From Clostridium celatum DSM 1785 (GTDB lineage: Bacteria > Bacillota > Clostridia > Clostridiales > Clostridiaceae): a stretch of DNA of 64,000 bases. This document shows, piece by piece, positions 19,422-29,868 of this stretch; within the stretch, counting starts at the first letter, position 1, and each line of letters starts with the position of its first letter. The position numbers and the translations under genes are program-made. The DNA lies in contig NZ_KB291705.1 in assembly GCF_000320405.1 (NCBI RefSeq), positions 1-64,000 on the forward strand, given 5' to 3'. The notes beneath the pieces were generated by a model. It had not been told where the DNA came from and searched no databases. It saw only the letters and a program-made list of their open reading frames with translations.

Positions 19422-20972
19422 CTAACAATTATATTTACTTACTAAAGCTTTAAAATCTTCTTTATTACTAATAATATAATCTTCGAATTTTATATTAGAA
19501 TTATTTAATATATTAGCTAATTCACATATAAATTTAGGGATATCTCTTCTTAAAATATCACCATAAACTTCTCCTAGTCTAGCTTTACCTTCTACAAAGC
19601 TACCATTAGCATGAAGTTCATATGCCTCTTCTACTACATCGTTAACTCTCTTTTTCTTTCCTGTTAATCCTATTTCTCCAATTTGATGAACTCCACAAGA
19701 GTTACCACAACCTGAGAAATATAATCTTGGCAATAAATCTAATTTAGAAACATTTTCTTTTACATAGTTCAGTGTTTCTTTTAAAGCTTCTTGACTTTCA
19801 GCTATACCCATTTGACAAGTTGGAACACCTATACAAGATACACTATATTCAAATGATGTTCTTCCACACATAGAATTTGTTAACTCTAAAAGTTCTTCAG
19901 CTTCTTTCCCATTTAAGTTTCTAAAATAAACACCTTCAGTCATTGATAATCTTATTTCTGGATCATCAAATTTTTCTAACATTTCTCTAATAGATTTTAA
20001 ATCACTTAGTTTAATTTGTCCTCCAACTGGATGTAAATAAACGCTATATAATCCATCCTGCTTTTGAGCAATTAATCTTTCATCTTCTACATTTGCTTTT
20101 ATACCACTCTTATTATATTCTTTGGCGTTACAATTTAAATCTAATCCACCTTCACTCTTAACTTCATCTACAAACTTCTTATAAGCTGCAATAAAGCCTT
20201 CTTCTCCAAGCTTTTCAACAATATATCTTATACGAGCTTTAGCTTTATTTTCGTAATTTCCTTCAGCTTTAAATAATCTAACCATAGCTTCAACATAATA
20301 TAATACTTCACTTGGCTTTATAAGTTCTGGATAAACTAAAGCAAGTCTTGGATTTCTTCCTAATCCTCCACCTACGTAAACTCTAAATAAATTTTCTCCA
20401 TTTTCATTTACAGCTAAGAATCCTAAATCTTGTATTGTACAATGTGCAGTATCATTTTCTCCATTTGAGAATGAAACTTTAAGCTTTCTTGGTAACTTAT
20501 AAGTTGTTATTCTCTCCATAAAGTATTCACCTGTTGCTAATGCATATGGTGTTGGATCAAAAGCTTCATCTTTATCAACTCCAGATAAAGGTGATAAAGC
20601 AACATTTCTTGGGAAGTTACCACCTGCACCTCTTGTATATATATCATTTTCTAAAGCTTCTTTCATTAAATTACATATATCATCTATTGATAAACCATGA
20701 TATTGAATTGCTTGACGAGTAGTAAAATGTAAGCCACCTAGCTTATATTTTTCAGCCCATTCATTAATTAATCCTAATTGTGGCATTGTTATTATACCTG
20801 ATGGTATTCTAAGTCTAATCATAAACTCTTTTCCACCACGATGTGCATATACACCCATTCCACCAGAAGCGTGTTTAAAATCCATAACAGACATTTCTCC
20901 ATTAGCAAATTTATGCCCCACACTTCTAAACTCTTCTATTTCTGGCATTAGAACTTCTTTTAAATTCCCCAT
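19422..20972 (-). CDS. Nitrite/sulfite reductase, siroheme and 4Fe-4S
   Basis: A 516-residue assimilatory-type reductase. The cluster/siroheme ligands are the spaced cysteines in CIGVPTC and FSGCGNSC near residues 385-430; two ferredoxin-like half-domains lie before and after. It reduces nitrite to ammonia or sulfite to sulfide with six electrons, probably from ferredoxin. The sequence alone does not decide the substrate. It stands alone with its own terminator; GGTGA lies before the ATG. Confidence 0.9.
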   Translation of the reverse strand: MGNLKEVLMPEIEEFRSVGHKFANGEMSVMDFKHASGGMGVYAHRGGKEFMIRLRIPSGIITMPQLGLINEWAEKYKLGGLHFTTRQAIQYHGLSIDDICNLMKEALENDIYTRGAGGNFPRNVALSPLSGVDKDEAFDPTPYALATGEYFMERITTYKLPRKLKVSFSNGENDTAHCTIQDLGFLAVNENGENLFRVYVGGGLGRNPRLALVYPELIKPSEVLYYVEAMVRLFKAEGNYENKAKARIRYIVEKLGEEGFIAAYKKFVDEVKSEGGLDLNCNAKEYNKSGIKANVEDERLIAQKQDGLYSVYLHPVGGQIKLSDLKSIREMLEKFDDPEIRLSMTEGVYFRNLNGKEAEELLELTNSMCGRTSFEYSVSCIGVPTCQMGIAESQEALKETLNYVKENVSKLDLLPRLYFSGCGNSCGVHQIGEIGLTGKKKRVNDVVEEAYELHANGSFVEGKARLGEVYGDILRRDIPKFICELANILNNSNIKFEDYIISNKEDFKALVSKYNC

Positions 20973-21153
20973 AATTTCACCTCAAAATTCATTACTATTT
21001 TTAATATTCCTAATCTATTATACAAATATGTAGATTTTTACTCAAAGTTTTTTTACCAATTTATTCATTTAAATATTTTATAAATACCATAAATAAACTT
21101 AATAATTAAGTTTACACACATTAAAAAAAGCTGGTATAACTGCAGTAAATATA

Positions 21154-21181
21154 AAAAGCTATGCAAATTTGCATAGCTTTT
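21154..21181. terminator. Terminator after dnaJ
   Basis: AAAAGCTATGCAAA and its complement TTTGCATAGCTTTT form a perfect palindrome with A/T flanks, just past the dnaJ stop. Confidence 0.85.
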
Positions 21182-21186
21182 AAATA

Positions 21187-22321
21187 TTATTTAAAAATAT
21201 CCTTAAATCCTTTTTTCTTGTGAGTTATTTCACCATCAACACTTTCTCCACAAGCTTCCATGAATGCTTCTAAAGCTTCTTTTTGCTTACTAGTTAAAGT
21301 CTTAGGAATATCAACAATAACTTTTACATATTGATCTCCTCTAGCTGATGAATGAACCTTTGGAACTCCTTTACCTTTTAATCTAAACATAGTTCCTGAT
21401 TGAGTACCTGCCGGTATTGTATATTTAACATCCCCATCTACTGTAGGAACTGTTATTTCTACACCTAAAGCAGCTTTTCCCATAGAAATATGAGTATCTA
21501 TATAGATATCATTACCTCTTCTATCAAAGTGTTTAGATTTAGCAACATTAATTCTAACATATAAATCACCTGGAGGTCCATCGTTAGAACCATGTTCCCC
21601 TTGCCCTCTAAGTGGCATTACATTTCCTGTATCAACCCCTGCTGGCACATTAATTGTGATTTTTCTAGTCTTTCTAGTTTTTCCTCTTCCTGAACAACTT
21701 GAACATGGACTATCCACTACTGTACCTTTTCCACCACATGTGCTACAAGTAGAAGTGCTTACAAAACTTCCAAGTGGAGTTTGTCTTTGAACTCTAACTT
21801 GCCCGCTTCCATTACAAGTTGGACATGTCTTTGGAGAAGTTCCTGGTTTAGCTCCACTACCATGACATTCTTCACAATTTTCATTTCTATTTATAGTAAT
21901 TTCTTTTTCAACACCAAAGATAGCTTCTTCAAAAGTTAAATTTAAAGTATATTCTATATCAGCACCTTTAACCGGCCCATTTCTTCTTCTTGAAGAACCA
22001 CCGCCTCCGCCAAAGAAGCTTTCAAATATATCTCCAAATCCTCCCATATCACCAAAATCAAAGCCACCAAATCCACCTGAACCAAATCCACTTCCATCAA
22101 AGTCAACAGTACCATATTGGTCATATCTTGCTTTCTTCTCTGGATCAGAAAGCACTTGATATGCTTCATTTATATCTTTAAACTTTTCTTCTGCTTCCTT
22201 ATTTCCTTGATTTTTATCAGGATGGTATTTAATAAGCTAGCTTTCTAAAGGCTCTTTTTATCTCATCATCACTTGCTCCTTTTTCAAGGCCAAGAGTTGC
22301 ATAATAGTCTTTATTTGCCAT
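21187..22321 (-). pseudogene. dnaJ: Chaperone DnaJ, single-base frameshift
   Basis: The J-domain start [20 protein letters not shown] begins at 22321 and runs to FRKLA. One extra base near 22234 (GCTTATTAAA where GCTATTAAA is expected) breaks the frame. The frame then continues as [10 protein letters not shown] through the Gly/Phe region, four CxxCxGxG zinc repeats ([32 protein letters not shown]) and the C-terminal domain, ending at 21187. Repaired length is about 377 residues. It is last in hrcA-grpE-dnaK-dnaJ. A sequencing error is quite possible, since loss of DnaJ would be costly. Confidence 0.93.
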
Positions 22322-22401
22322 CTATGTGGTCACCACCTTATTTATAATTTACTCAATTTATCTTATCATTTATATATTTTTTAGTAAACACCTAAACTTT
22401 T

Positions 22402-22434
22402 AAAAAGGGAAGACGACTCTTGTCTTCCCTCTTA
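22402..22434 (-). terminator. Terminator after dnaK
   Basis: GGGAAGAC and GTCTTCCC form an 8-bp G+C-rich stem with a T run on the minus strand, between dnaK and dnaJ. It could lower dnaJ transcription relative to dnaK. Confidence 0.8.
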
Positions 22435-22441
22435 ATTATTA

Positions 22442-24302
22442 TTATTTATCTTCTTTAACTTCAAAGTCAGCATCTACTACATTATCATCATGATGAGTTG
22501 CTCCTTGATTTGCTCCACCCATGTTGTTTGGATCAAATCCTGCACCTTGAGCACCTTGAGCTCCTTGAGCATCAGCATACATCTTTGAAGATATAGCATA
22601 GAACTCTTGAGTTAACTCTTCTGTAGCTTTCTTAATTGCCTCTAAATCTTCTCCGTCTTTAACAGCTTTTAAAGCATCTAATTTAGCAGTTATTTTAGCT
22701 TTGTCATCTGCAGAAATCTTGTCACCAAGCTCTTCTAATTGCTTTTCAGTTTGGTAAACTAATTGATCTGCATTATTCTTAGTTTCTATTGATTCTTTTC
22801 TCTTCTTATCTTCTGCTGCAAATTTTTCAGCTTCTTTTACTGCTCTATCTACTTCTTCATCTGAAAGGTTAGTTGATGCAGTAATTGTGATATTTGCTTC
22901 CTTACCAGTTCCGTTTATCCATAGCTGAAACTTTAACAATACCATTAGCATCTATATCAAAAGTAACTTCAATTTGTGGAATTCCTCTTGGAGCTGGAGC
23001 AATACCTGATAGAGTAAATCTACCTAAAGTCTTGTTATCAGCAGCCATTTGTCTTTCACCTTGAACAACGTGAATTTCAACTGATGTTTGACCATCTGCT
23101 GCAGTTGAGAATATTTGACTCTTCTTAGCTGGTATAGTTGTATTTCTTTCTATTAATGGAGTAGCAATACCACCCATTGTTTCAATTCCTAATGTTAATG
23201 GAGTAACATCTAGTAATAATACATCTTTAACTTCTCCAGTTAAAACACCTGCTTGAATTGCAGCACCCATAGCTACGCATTCATCTGGGTTAACTCCTTT
23301 TGAAGGTTCTTTTCCTGTAAAGTTCTTAACAGCTTCTTGTACTGCAGGTATTCTTGTTGAACCACCAACTAATATAACTTTATCAATTTGGCTAATTGAA
23401 AGTCCAGCATCGCTTAATGCTTTCTTCATTGGTTCTATTGATCTTTGAACTAAATCATGAGTTAATTCATTAAATTTAGCTCTAGTTAAGTTCATATCAA
23501 TGTGTTTTGGACCAGTTGCATCTGCAGTGATGAATGGTAAGTTAATATTTGTTTGCATTGATGATGATAATTCTATTTTAGCTTTTTCTGCAGCTTCTTT
23601 TAATCTTTGAACTGCACTCTTATCATTTCTTAAATCTATTCCATATTGTGATTTAAAATCATTTGCTATATAATCTATAATCTTTTGGTCAAAGTCATCT
23701 CCACCTAAGTGAGTATCTCCATTAGTTGATAATACTTCGAATACTCCATCTCCTAATTCAAGAATAGATACGTCGAATGTACCTCCACCTAAGTCATAAA
23801 CGAATATTTTTTCACTGTGGTCAGTCTTATCTAATCCATAAGCTAATGAAGCTGCAGTTGGTTCGTTTATTATTCTTAATACTTCTAATCCTGCTATTCT
23901 ACCAGCATCTTTTGTTGCTTGTCTTTCGGCATCATTAAAGTAAGCTGGAACTGTAATAACTGCTTGGTTTACAGTTTCTCCTAAGTAAGCTTCTGCATCT
24001 GCTTTAATTTTTTGAAGTATCATTGCTGATATTTCTTGTGGTGAATAAACTTTATCATCTACATGAGTTTTATGGTCTGTTCCCATTTCTCTTTTTATTG
24101 AAATTATTGTATGTTCTGGATTTGTAATCGCTTGTCTTTTAGCAATTTGTCCAACCAATCTTTCTCCATTTGCTTGGAAAGAAACAACTGAAGGAGTAGT
24201 TCTAGCACCTTCTGAGTTAGTGATAACTACTGGTTCTCCACCTTCCATAACAGCTACACATGAATTTGTAGTACCTAAATCAATACCTATAATTTTTCCC
24301 AT
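22442..24302 (-). pseudogene. dnaK: Chaperone DnaK (Hsp70), single-base frameshift
   Basis: The ATPase domain is intact: [18 protein letters not shown] at the start and [14 protein letters not shown], followed by most of the substrate-binding domain. After VSAMDK (near 22913) one extra base, C on the minus strand, shifts the frame; the family text resumes as [20 protein letters not shown] and continues to 22442, with a Gln/Gly-rich linker and acidic tail ending EVKEDK. Repaired length is about 619 residues, normal. The insertion is not in a homopolymer. It may be an assembly error because dnaK is nearly indispensable at high temperature. Confidence 0.94.
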
Positions 24303-24353
24303 AATTTTTTCCTCCTCGAAATTACATATCTATTTAAAGATTTTCCTTAATTA

Positions 24354-24959
24354 CTATTTTGCTACTGTAACCATTGAATATCTGATTACTTTTTCGCCTC
24401 TTTTATATCCTTTTTGATATACTTGAGCAACATCATTGCTATTTAAATTTTCATCTTCAACAACAGAAATTGCTTGATGTAAATTTGGATCAAATCCATT
24501 AGTTGTATCAATTTCTTCAACACCTAATTTATCTAAAGAGTTTAAGAAACCTTTTATAGTCATCTCAACACCCTTTTTAAGATCATCTACATTTCCATCT
24601 ACAGCTAAAGCTCTTTCTAAATTATCAGCTACAGGAAGCATTTCCTTTAATACATCAGTACATGCATCAGTATATATTCCTTCTTTTTCTTTAGCTGTTC
24701 TTTTTCTATAATTGTCATACTCAGCTGTTAATCTAAGTAATCTATCTTTTAATGTTTCTAATTCATTAGAAAGCTTTTTATTTTCTTCTTTTAAATTTCT
24801 AATCATTGATAAATCATCTGATCCAGTGTTTTCTGAATTTTCTTCTTCTACTTCTTCATTTTCCGTAGACTCAGCAGTTTCTCCTACTGTTTCAGTTTCT
24901 TCTACTGTTTCAGCTTTTTCTAATATTTCTTCATCTTTTAATTCTTTGTTTTCTTCCAT
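24354..24959 (-). CDS. grpE: Nucleotide exchange factor GrpE
   Basis: GrpE releases ADP from DnaK. The 201-residue protein has an acidic Glu-rich N-terminus, a coiled coil at about 55-105, and a beta-wing ending VIRYSMVTVAK. The ATG at 24959 is chosen because GAGGTG lies seven bases upstream; the frame is open for five more codons. Second gene of the CIRCE-controlled operon. Confidence 0.96.
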   Translation of the reverse strand: MEENKELKDEEILEKAETVEETETVGETAESTENEEVEEENSENTGSDDLSMIRNLKEENKKLSNELETLKDRLLRLTAEYDNYRKRTAKEKEGIYTDACTDVLKEMLPVADNLERALAVDGNVDDLKKGVEMTIKGFLNSLDKLGVEEIDTTNGFDPNLHQAISVVEDENLNSNDVAQVYQKGYKRGEKVIRYSMVTVAK

Positions 24960-24984
24960 CCTTACACACCTCATCTCTTTTCAT

Positions 24985-26013
24985 TCAATACTCTTGGTCC
25001 TGAAGACTTTTATTTAACTCCTTTATCACTTGTGCCATAATTGAGACTACTTTAGAATAATTAATTCTCTGTGGACCTATTAGTCCAATACTGCCAATTG
25101 GTCTTCCACCTAAAGAATACTCTGCTGTAATTACCGAGCAATCTTTTGCTTCAGGTATATAATTTTCATCACCAATTTTAATAGACATATCACCACTAGT
25201 TTCAAGTAACTCTATAACACAATCCTTATTGCTTATTAATTGAAGTACCTCTTTTGCCTTTTCAATATCGTTGTATTCTGGATAATTAAAAAGATTTGTT
25301 GTTCCTTCAACCACTAACTCTGATTTGGAGTTATTGTTTAAACTTTCATATAAAGCTGGAAGCATTGCATTAAATAAATCATCAAATCCTACTAATTCAT
25401 TTTTTAGTCCATTAATAACCTCTAAGTTAATAGCTTCAATAGTTAAATTTTTAAGTTTACTATTTAATACTTCATTAATTCTACTTAGCTCATCATTACT
25501 TGGGGCATTTTTAACCTTGATTCTATGATTTTTTATAACTCCACTATCTGTTACAATTACTGAAATTAAATTTGTCTCATCAATTTTAATTAATTGAAGT
25601 GATTTTATATAACTTCTTTTCATTGATGGAGTTTGAACTATACATGTTAAATTTGTTAATTCCGATAATAAAACACAAGCTTCTTTTAAAATTGTATCAA
25701 CTTCTTGCATAGCTGAGTTAATTAAATATTCTTTAATTCTAAGCTCTTCATCCTTACTTAACTTTTGTGTTTCCATTAGTTTATCAACATATAACCTATA
25801 GCCCTTACTAGATGGTATTCTTCCTGCTGATGTATGAGGCTGTTCTAAGTACCCCATTTCCTCTAAATCTGCCATTTCATTTCTTATAGTCGCAGATCCT
25901 ACACCTAAATCATACTTTTTAGCTATTGTTCTAGATCCTACAGGTTCTCCCGTTACTATATAGTCATTAATAATGGCTTGAAGTATTTTTATTTTCCTTT
26001 CATCAATAGCCAT
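24985..26013 (-). CDS. hrcA: Heat-inducible repressor HrcA
   Basis: HrcA binds CIRCE operators and represses the dnaK and groE operons. The 342-residue protein has an N-terminal winged helix (about 1-75, with [17 protein letters not shown]). The ATG at 26013 is supported by GAGGTG five bases upstream; the upstream in-frame start would fall inside the CIRCE palindrome. It is first in the operon, so it controls itself. Confidence 0.97.
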   Translation of the reverse strand: MAIDERKIKILQAIINDYIVTGEPVGSRTIAKKYDLGVGSATIRNEMADLEEMGYLEQPHTSAGRIPSSKGYRLYVDKLMETQKLSKDEELRIKEYLINSAMQEVDTILKEACVLLSELTNLTCIVQTPSMKRSYIKSLQLIKIDETNLISVIVTDSGVIKNHRIKVKNAPSNDELSRINEVLNSKLKNLTIEAINLEVINGLKNELVGFDDLFNAMLPALYESLNNNSKSELVVEGTTNLFNYPEYNDIEKAKEVLQLISNKDCVIELLETSGDMSIKIGDENYIPEAKDCSVITAEYSLGGRPIGSIGLIGPQRINYSKVVSIMAQVIKELNKSLQDQEY

Positions 26014-26030
26014 CTCATCACCTCTATTTG

Positions 26031-26057
26031 TTAGCACTCATTTAAGTCGAGTGCTAA
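26031..26057 (-). promoter_or_regulatory. CIRCE operator
   Basis: Perfect inverted repeat TTAGCACTC-N9-GAGTGCTAA, exactly the CIRCE consensus bound by HrcA. It lies between the promoter and the hrcA start. Confidence 0.98.
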
Positions 26058-26070
26058 TGACTACAATATC

Positions 26071-26099
26071 AATATATTCTTATTTGTTTTTTTTGTCAA
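26071..26099 (-). promoter_or_regulatory. Sigma-A promoter of hrcA operon
   Basis: Minus-strand TTGACA (26094-26099), 17-base spacer, TATATT (26071-26076), directly upstream of CIRCE. Confidence 0.8.
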
Positions 26100-26230
26100 T
26101 TTCATATTTCTTTAAATTTTCAATTATTTTTTTGTATAATTTAGTTTTTTCTAAGTTTTCTCTTTCCATCTCTAAATTACTCCTTTTTTCTTAGCTTTTT
26201 AAATAGTCAACTATACAACCATTGAATTAT

Positions 26231-27361
26231 CTATTTATCTAATATGAAATCAGACATAACAATATTAGATAATTCAATTCCTTTTGAAGTTAAATACATA
26301 AAATCATCTTTTACAACTAAAAGACCTTCTCTTATATTTTTCTCAATGACATGCTCATATATACTGTTTATATCTACACCAAATTTTTTATTAAATTTAG
26401 ATAAACTTATCCCTGAAAGCATTCTTAATCCCATAAAAATAAATTCTTCTATTTCATCTTCTCTTGAATTTTTATGTTTTTCCATAACTACATTATCATT
26501 ATTCTCTACTCTTTTTATATATTCATTCATATTATCTATATTAACCAATCTATATCCATCAATATAAGAACTACTTGCTAATCCTACACCAATATATTCA
26601 CCTAAACTCCAATATACCTTATTGTGTTCACATTCTTTTTCAGGCAAAGCAAAATTAGAAATTTCATATTGGTGATATCCATACTTTTTTAATATATCTT
26701 TCGTCATTTTATCCATAATTCTTTCATCATCTTCTGACGGTATTTCTAATTTATTTTTTTCGTATAAAGAGTAAAATGCTGTACCTTCTTCAATAATTAA
26801 ACTATATGCTGATATATGCTCTGGTTTTAACTCACATATTTTTTCCAATGTATATTTCCATATTTCTATTGTTAAATTTGGCAAACCATACATTAAATCT
26901 ACATTTATGTTAGTAAACCCTATTTTTCTAGCTAATTTATAATTCTCTAAAAATTCATTAAAGGTATGTATACGACCAATTCTCTTAAGCAATTTATCAT
27001 CACAAGATTGGAGTCCAAAACTTAATCTATTTACGCCATAATTTTTCATAAGCATTAATTTTTCTTCATTTACTGTTCCTGGATTGCATTCTATTGAATA
27101 TTCTACGTTTTCCGATAAATTTAATTTTTCAACAGAACTAAGTCACTTTTCTAATTCTTTTACTTCAAGATGCGAATGCGTTCCTCCACCAATAAATATA
27201 GTTTTAATAATATAATTTGAACATTTACTTTCAATTTCTTTGACTAATGCATTTATGTAATCCTCTCTAAACTTTTCTCTCCCTGCAAAGGTAGGAAAAT
27301 CACAATAAAAACATCTTTGTTTACAAAATGGTATATGTATATATAAGCTAATTTCTTTCAT
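26231..27361 (-). pseudogene. hemW: HemW-like radical-SAM protein, in-frame stop
   Basis: The N-terminus MKEISLYIHIPFCKQRCFYC carries the radical-SAM CxxxCxxC motif. The normally invariant GGGTPS motif reads GGGTHSHLEV. A TGA then stops the frame at about 27143 after ELEK. The same frame continues as LSSVEKLNLSENVEYSIECN to the end at 26231, so this is a nonsense change rather than an indel. HemW-type proteins bind heme and relate to coproporphyrinogen oxidases. GGAGGAG precedes the ATG at 27361. The double lesion makes loss of function likely. Confidence 0.88.
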
Positions 27362-27414
27362 TATTTTCTCCTCCAAACTATGTAATAATTTACTTAATAA
27401 TATCTTCGATTATG

Positions 27415-27444
27415 AAAAAAGACATTGCTATTGCAATGTCTTTT
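27415..27444. terminator. Terminator after lepA
   Basis: GACATTGC-TATT-GCAATGTC (27421-27440) has A runs before and T runs after, so it works in both directions. It separates lepA from hemW. Confidence 0.85.
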
Positions 27445-27458
27445 CATTAACACATTTA

Positions 27459-29264
27459 TTAGTCTACTTTAAGTACAGCCATGAATGCTTCTTGTGGTAC
27501 TTCTACAGATCCCACTTGTCTCATTCTCTTCTTACCTTCTTTTTGTTTTTCAAGAAGTTTCTTCTTTCTTGAAATATCTCCACCATAACATTTAGCAAGT
27601 ACGTCTTTTCTCATAGCCTTAACAGTTTCTCTTGCTATAACTTTAGAACCTATGGCAGCTTGAATTGGAACTTCAAACATTTGTCTTGGAATTATTTCTT
27701 TAAGCTTTTCAGCTATTCCCCTTCCTTTATGGTAAGCTCTTTCCTTTGGAACTATCATTGATAATGCATCGACTATATCTCCATTTAATAATATATCAAG
27801 CTTAACAAGTTCTGTCTTCATATATCCTTTAAATTCGTAGTCAAATGATGCATACCCTCTAGTTCTTGATTTTAATGTATCAAAGAAATCATAAACAATT
27901 TCATTTAACGGCATATCGTAATTTATAGATACTCTTGTTGTTTCAAGATATTCCATATCTATGAATGTTCCTCTTCTTTCTTGACATAAATCCATTATTG
28001 CACCAACATAATCTGTTGGAGAAATTATAGATGCTCTAACAACTGGTTCTTCCATATAATCTATTTCTGTTGGTTCTGGTAAGTTTGTTGGATTAGTTAA
28101 ATCTAAAACTTCTCCATTAGTCTTAGCTACCTTATACACAACCGAAGGAGCTGTTGTTATAATATCTAAATTAAATTCTCTTTCTATTCTTTCTTGAATT
28201 ATTTCCATGTGAAGTAATCCTAAGAATCCACATCTGAAACCAAATCCTAATGCTATAGAAGTTTCTGGCTCAAAATCTAGAGCTGCATCATTTATTTGTA
28301 ACTTTTCTAAAGCTTCTTTTAATTCATCATATTTAGCACCATCTACTGGATAAATCCCTGAGTAAACCATAGGTACAGCTTTCTTATATCCTGGTAATGC
28401 ATGTTCAGTTGGTCTATTTGCTTCCGTTATAGTATCACCAACTCTAGCATCAGCAACATTTTTAATAGATGCAGTTATATATCCAACGTCTCCAGCCATA
28501 AGTTCATTAACAGGTAAGAACTTAGGAGTAAATACCCCTACTTCTGTTACATCATATACTTTATTAGTTGCCATTAACTTTATTTTAGTTCCTGGCTTAA
28601 CTTTTCCGTCCATAATTCTTACATAACATACAACACCTTTGTAGCTATCATAATATGAATCAAATATTAAAGCTTTAAGTGGAGCTTCTTCATCTCCATT
28701 TGGAGCTGGTACTTTTTCCACTATAGTTTCTAAAACATCCTCAACATTTAATCCTGTTTTAGCTGATATCATAGGTGCATCATGTGCTTCTATACCTATA
28801 ACATCTTCGATTTCTTGCTTCACTTCATCTGGTCTTGCAGATGCTAAATCTACCTTATTAATTACTGGTGCAATTTCTAAATCATTATCTAATGCTAAAT
28901 AACAATTTGCCAAAGTTTGAGCTTGAATACCTTGTGTTGCATCAACTACTAGTACAGCACCTTCACAAGCAGCTAAACTTCTTGAAACTTCATATGTAAA
29001 GTCTACGTGTCCTGGTGTATCTATTAAGTTTAAAATATACTCTTCACCATCAGCACGTCTATACACAAGTCTTGCAGCTTGAGATTTTATTGTAATACCT
29101 CTTTCTCTTTCTAGTTCCATGTTATCTAAAACTTGCTCTTCCATTTCTCTTTGAGTAAGAGTCCCTGTAATTTCTAATAATCTATCCGCTAGGGTTGACT
29201 TACCGTGGTCTATATGTGCTACTATTGAAAAGTTTCTAATCTTTGATTGTCTATTACTTTGCAT
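27459..29264 (-). CDS. lepA: Elongation factor 4 (LepA)
   Basis: A ribosome-bound GTPase related to EF-G that rescues stalled or mispositioned ribosomes. The 601-residue protein has G1 AHIDHGKST, the switch motif [11 protein letters not shown]3 DTPGHVDF and G4 NKVD. The C-terminal LepA domain ends with [20 protein letters not shown]. It is upstream of hemW, the usual order. Confidence 0.98.
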   Translation of the reverse strand: MQSNRQSKIRNFSIVAHIDHGKSTLADRLLEITGTLTQREMEEQVLDNMELERERGITIKSQAARLVYRRADGEEYILNLIDTPGHVDFTYEVSRSLAACEGAVLVVDATQGIQAQTLANCYLALDNDLEIAPVINKVDLASARPDEVKQEIEDVIGIEAHDAPMISAKTGLNVEDVLETIVEKVPAPNGDEEAPLKALIFDSYYDSYKGVVCYVRIMDGKVKPGTKIKLMATNKVYDVTEVGVFTPKFLPVNELMAGDVGYITASIKNVADARVGDTITEANRPTEHALPGYKKAVPMVYSGIYPVDGAKYDELKEALEKLQINDAALDFEPETSIALGFGFRCGFLGLLHMEIIQERIEREFNLDIITTAPSVVYKVAKTNGEVLDLTNPTNLPEPTEIDYMEEPVVRASIISPTDYVGAIMDLCQERRGTFIDMEYLETTRVSINYDMPLNEIVYDFFDTLKSRTRGYASFDYEFKGYMKTELVKLDILLNGDIVDALSMIVPKERAYHKGRGIAEKLKEIIPRQMFEVPIQAAIGSKVIARETVKAMRKDVLAKCYGGDISRKKKLLEKQKEGKKRMRQVGSVEVPQEAFMAVLKVD

Positions 29265-29361
29265 ATATCTTAACTGCTAATCTTTTAAGCAGCTTCTTCA
29301 CCCCCATATTGTTAAATCAAACTAAATTATAACATAGAGTATAGAGTAGGTGTCAAGAATA

Positions 29362-29805
29362 TTAATTTCCTTGATAATTCTCAATAAAATCATCTACAGT
29401 ATTATCCAAATCATAACTATCTACGCTATTACTATTATCGTTATTATTTTTTCTTTTTTCATTAAATTTATCCTTTATATTAGATACCGTTTTTTCAATA
29501 TAATTAAAAACTGGTTTTAATTTTTTTAAAAATATATTATCCATTGTTAAATTAATTTCTTTATTAAAAACTTTTACCATTGCCAAATTATCATTTTCTT
29601 CTCCAGTATAAATTTTAATTGCACTCTTATCCATTATAAATTCTTGAAAATCCTCACCAAATTCTTCACTTACTAAATTAAAATTATCATCACTATTACC
29701 TAAAGGTGATAATGATTTAGTATTAATTATATTAATCTTAATTGCTCCTATAGCAACTAAAATCAATAATACCATAGGTATAATATACTTCTTAAAAATG
29801 GTCAT
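29362..29805 (-). CDS. Small membrane-anchored protein between spoIIP and lepA
   Basis: I do not recognise a named family. The 147-residue protein has one N-terminal membrane span (about 8-25) and a hydrophilic outside domain, ending in an Asn/Asp-rich tail. GGGG bases lie upstream of the ATG. It is transcribed just after spoIIP, so a sporulation role is possible but inferred from position only. Confidence 0.6.
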   Translation of the reverse strand: MTIFKKYIIPMVLLILVAIGAIKINIINTKSLSPLGNSDDNFNLVSEEFGEDFQEFIMDKSAIKIYTGEENDNLAMVKVFNKEINLTMDNIFLKKLKPVFNYIEKTVSNIKDKFNEKRKNNNDNSNSVDSYDLDNTVDDFIENYQGN

Positions 29806-29868
29806 AAAAAGACACCCCCTAGTGTTTAACTATAAGGATGCTCATTTTTTATTTTTTTATTCAATTTT

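Noticed and set aside
26080-26169. 29-codon frame MERENLEKTKLYKKIIENLKK before hrcA
   Set aside because: It overlaps the -35 and -10 boxes of the hrcA promoter and has a poorly placed ribosome site, so it is probably chance.
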